From assembly GCA_030601485.1 (NCBI GenBank), contig JAUVTO010000134.1:1-5760 (forward strand): DNA of 5,760 bases, read 5' to 3'. Positions 4,561-5,760 of the stretch are shown here, in pieces. Position numbers and translations under genes: made by a program. Position 1 is the stretch's first letter, and each line of letters starts with the position of its first letter. The notes beneath the pieces are model-generated. The model saw only the letters and a list, made by a program, of their open reading frames with translations. It had not been told where the DNA came from and made no database searches. This stretch comes from Desulfobacterales bacterium (lineage in GTDB: Bacteria > Desulfobacterota > Desulfobacteria > Desulfobacterales > UBA11574).

Positions 4561-5265
4561 ATGCCAGAAACCATAACCAACAGTATAGGTATGGAACTTG
4601 TTTTGATCCCAGCTGGTTCATTCAGAATGGGCGGAGACAAAAAACTTGAACAAGCTGAGGATCATGAGACCCCACGTCACATAGTTAAAATCAGTAAGAC
4701 ATTTTATATGGGTAAATATGAGGCAACTCAATCGCAGTGGTCTGAGATTATGAATAATAATCCAAGTGAATTTAAGGAGGACATAAGGCCGGTGGAAAAA
4801 GTTTCATGGAATGATGTGCAAGAGTTTATCCAAAAGCTAAATAATAAAGAAGAAACAAATAAATACCGTCTTCCTACTGAGGCTGAATGGGAATATGCAG
4901 CAAGAGCAGACACAGGAAGCACTTATTGTTTTAGTAGTGATATTAAAATATTAAGCAAATACGCCTGGTATAGAAAAAATTCAGCAAGTAAAACTCATCC
5001 GGTCGGTCGATTAAAACCGAATGCATGGGGCCTTTATGACGTGCATGGAAACGTCCATGAGTGGTGCCAGGACTGGTTTGATAGAAATTATTATTCTCAA
5101 AGTCCTTCAAACTCACCTATAGGCCCTTCATCAGGGTTGGCTAAGGTTTTACGGGGTGGTGACTGGGGAAGCGAGGACTGGTATTGTCGGTGCGCATCAC
5201 GTAGCCTCAGCTCACCGGACCGTCGCAGCAACCGCCTGGGTTTTCGTCTGGTCAGGATGGTTTAG
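4561..5265 (+). CDS. SUMF1/FGE-fold protein, single-cysteine type; candidate DGR variable protein
   Basis: The 234-residue protein is one complete FGE-sulfatase (C-type-lectin-like) domain without signal peptide. The motifs in order are NSIGMELVLIPAGSFRMG at 7-24, YEATQSQW at 53-60, RPVEKVSWNDVQEF at 76-89, YRLPTEAEWEYAARA at 102-116, PNAWGLYDVHGNVHEW at 153-168, VLRGGDW at 196-202 and GFRLVR at 227-232. True formylglycine-generating enzyme uses two cysteines (Cys336 and Cys341 in human). Here the first is Ser204 and only Cys209 remains, so sulfatase activation is unlikely. The segment 203-226 aligns with the variable region of FGE-type DGR target proteins. It is more GC-rich than the rest of the gene. 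The ATG at 4561 is preferred to the in-frame TTG at 4510 because of its ribosome site and the family's usual N-terminus. No sulfatase gene is near. Confidence 0.9.
   Translation: MPETITNSIGMELVLIPAGSFRMGGDKKLEQAEDHETPRHIVKISKTFYMGKYEATQSQWSEIMNNNPSEFKEDIRPVEKVSWNDVQEFIQKLNNKEETNKYRLPTEAEWEYAARADTGSTYCFSSDIKILSKYAWYRKNSASKTHPVGRLKPNAWGLYDVHGNVHEWCQDWFDRNYYSQSPSNSPIGPSSGLAKVLRGGDWGSEDWYCRCASRSLSSPDRRSNRLGFRLVRMV
5152..5262 (+). repeat. Putative DGR variable repeat (VR) within the FGE-fold gene
   Basis: Residues 211-229 (CASRSLSSPDRRSNRLGFR) align without gaps with the DGR template-type pattern SANRNNNTPDNRNNNIGFR. The codons facing Asn are TCA, AGC, CTC, AGC, CGT, AGC, AAC, CGC. Six of the eight end in C, as expected when adenines of AAC codons are replaced at positions one and two. 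Fixed Arg, Pro and Gly codons are conserved. No template repeat or reverse transcriptase is in the window, so the assignment is inferred from pattern only. Confidence 0.45.
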
Positions 5266-5269
5266 GTCG

Positions 5270-5298
5270 GCGCTCCGGCTGTAAAGCGCATTTATTTT
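5270..5298 (+). terminator. Probable intrinsic terminator of the FGE-fold gene
   Basis: GCGCT (5270-5274) pairs with AGCGC (5285-5289) around a 10-base loop, followed by ATTTATTTTTT. The stem is short but strong, and it lies 5 bases after the stop in the narrow gap between two convergent genes. Confidence 0.5.
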
Positions 5299-5601
5299 TT
5301 AAGAAACTGATTTATAAATAAAAACATACCGTTCCTCATTGATATCAATTACAATATCCCCGCCCCTTGTTTCAGCATAAACGATCCATCCGGGCTTAGG
5401 GCCGCTCCCGCATTCAGCTTTAGGAACAAAATCGCCGGTCTTCCCGTTATACCAGGCAAGCAACATGGGTTGAGAGGTAAATTCTTTTGCTTTGTTATCG
5501 GCAATTTGCTTGATTGACGCGAAATCCAAATCTCGATCGTCAATCTTTAACTCTATTGGATTGTTCAGACACTCTTTTATGGAACAGCTACAACCGGTCA
5601 T
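5299..5601 (-). CDS. Small conserved protein of unknown function (AF1514-like)
   Basis: The protein has 100 residues, is cytoplasmic by appearance, and has no signal or membrane segment. The N-terminus carries three close cysteines (C4, C6, C11). The conserved-looking core is PMLLAWYNGKTGDFVPKAEC at 45-64 and KPGWIVYAETRGGDIVIDIN at 69-88, ending in YVFIYK. I associate this pattern with the small AF1514-type family of sulfate reducers and Archaeoglobus, from memory and without a search. No function is known to me. The start at 5601 is supported by AGGAG 9 bases upstream. It converges on the FGE-fold gene across 33 bases. Confidence 0.8.
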   Translation of the reverse strand: MTGCSCSIKECLNNPIELKIDDRDLDFASIKQIADNKAKEFTSQPMLLAWYNGKTGDFVPKAECGSGPKPGWIVYAETRGGDIVIDINEERYVFIYKSVS

Positions 5602-5634
5602 ATAAATTTGCTCCTAATTCAATTTGAAAGTTTT

Positions 5635-5760
5635 AAGTGCCTAACAGTGATCTAACGTGCCTAAAGTTTACCCTGTGGAATGCGGAGCCTATTCCTCCGG
5701 GGTTAATGAATTCTATCATTTTTAAATTGGCCTCGCCCAAGGCGAGTTCCTTAACTTTAG
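5635..5760. repeat. Short-unit repeat and branched inverted-repeat element (element D)
   Basis: AAGTGCCTA (5635-5643) recurs as ACGTGCCTA (5655-5663). CTAAAGTTTA (5661-5670) is complementary to TTAACTTTAG (5751-5760) at 9 of 10 positions. Inside are a hairpin GGAAT (5677-5681) with ATTCC (5691-5695), extended by CCC/GGG, and a perfect hairpin CTCGCC-CAA-GGCGAG (5732-5746). This again gives a three-way-junction layout. The element reaches the window edge and may extend beyond it. It lies upstream of the small conserved gene. Confidence 0.6.

Noticed and set aside
5266..5760. DGR template repeat or reverse transcriptase next to the FGE-fold gene
   Set aside because: No second copy of the variable segment and no reverse-transcriptase motif were found by eye in the window. 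The downstream gene is on the opposite strand and unrelated.

Overview
The window looks like chromosomal DNA of moderate GC from a Gram-negative anaerobe. The best guess is a sulfate-reducing Desulfobacterota (Desulfobacterales-like) genome. That rests on the wording of the L13/S9 proteins, a small C-terminal conserved protein of a type I associate with sulfate reducers and Archaeoglobus, and intergenic DNA rich in short-unit repeats and hairpins. It is inference; no marker gene fixes the taxon.

Left part (1-1290): the 5' end of a CYTH-domain (triphosphate tunnel) gene runs leftward off the window and is divergent from the ribosomal protein operon rplM-rpsI (L13, S9), which ends in a clear intrinsic terminator. 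L13 most likely starts at the GTG at 356, not at the upstream ATG at 320. Next, on the minus strand, is a crotonase-fold gene (1365-2141) of the ECHDC3-like type. Its two catalytic glutamate positions are Gln and Gly, so it should not be called a working enoyl-CoA hydratase without evidence.

Middle (2142-4560): this is a gene-poor, decaying stretch. It holds one intact gene, a stand-alone cyclic-nucleotide-binding-fold protein (2836-3318, minus). It also holds a small ORF of 35 codons (2488-2595), a Cys-rich small gene with an in-frame TGA (3388-3639, minus), a NarL-type response regulator with an in-frame internal deletion that leaves only its two ends (3920-4150, minus), and another coding-like scrap (4188-4349, minus). 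Between them lie heptanucleotide-type repeats and inverted repeats. Four elements (2240-2383, 2669-2782, 4309-4350, 5661-5760) can each be drawn as a three-way junction: an outer stem enclosing two hairpins.

Right part (4561-5760): an SUMF1/FGE-fold protein (4561-5265, plus) has lost one of the two catalytic cysteines of true formylglycine-generating enzyme. Its GC-rich C-terminal end aligns with the variable region of diversity-generating retroelement (DGR) target proteins, and the putative variable codons are mostly of the form NNC, as adenine mutagenesis of AAC codons would give. No reverse transcriptase or template repeat is visible here, so it would be a remote or relic target. A convergent small conserved protein of unknown function (5299-5601, minus) and a last repeat element close the window.

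Apart from rplM-rpsI, the genes do not form an obvious pathway. The most interesting points are the putative DGR variable region, the series of three-way-junction repeat elements, and the two broken regulatory or Cys-rich genes.
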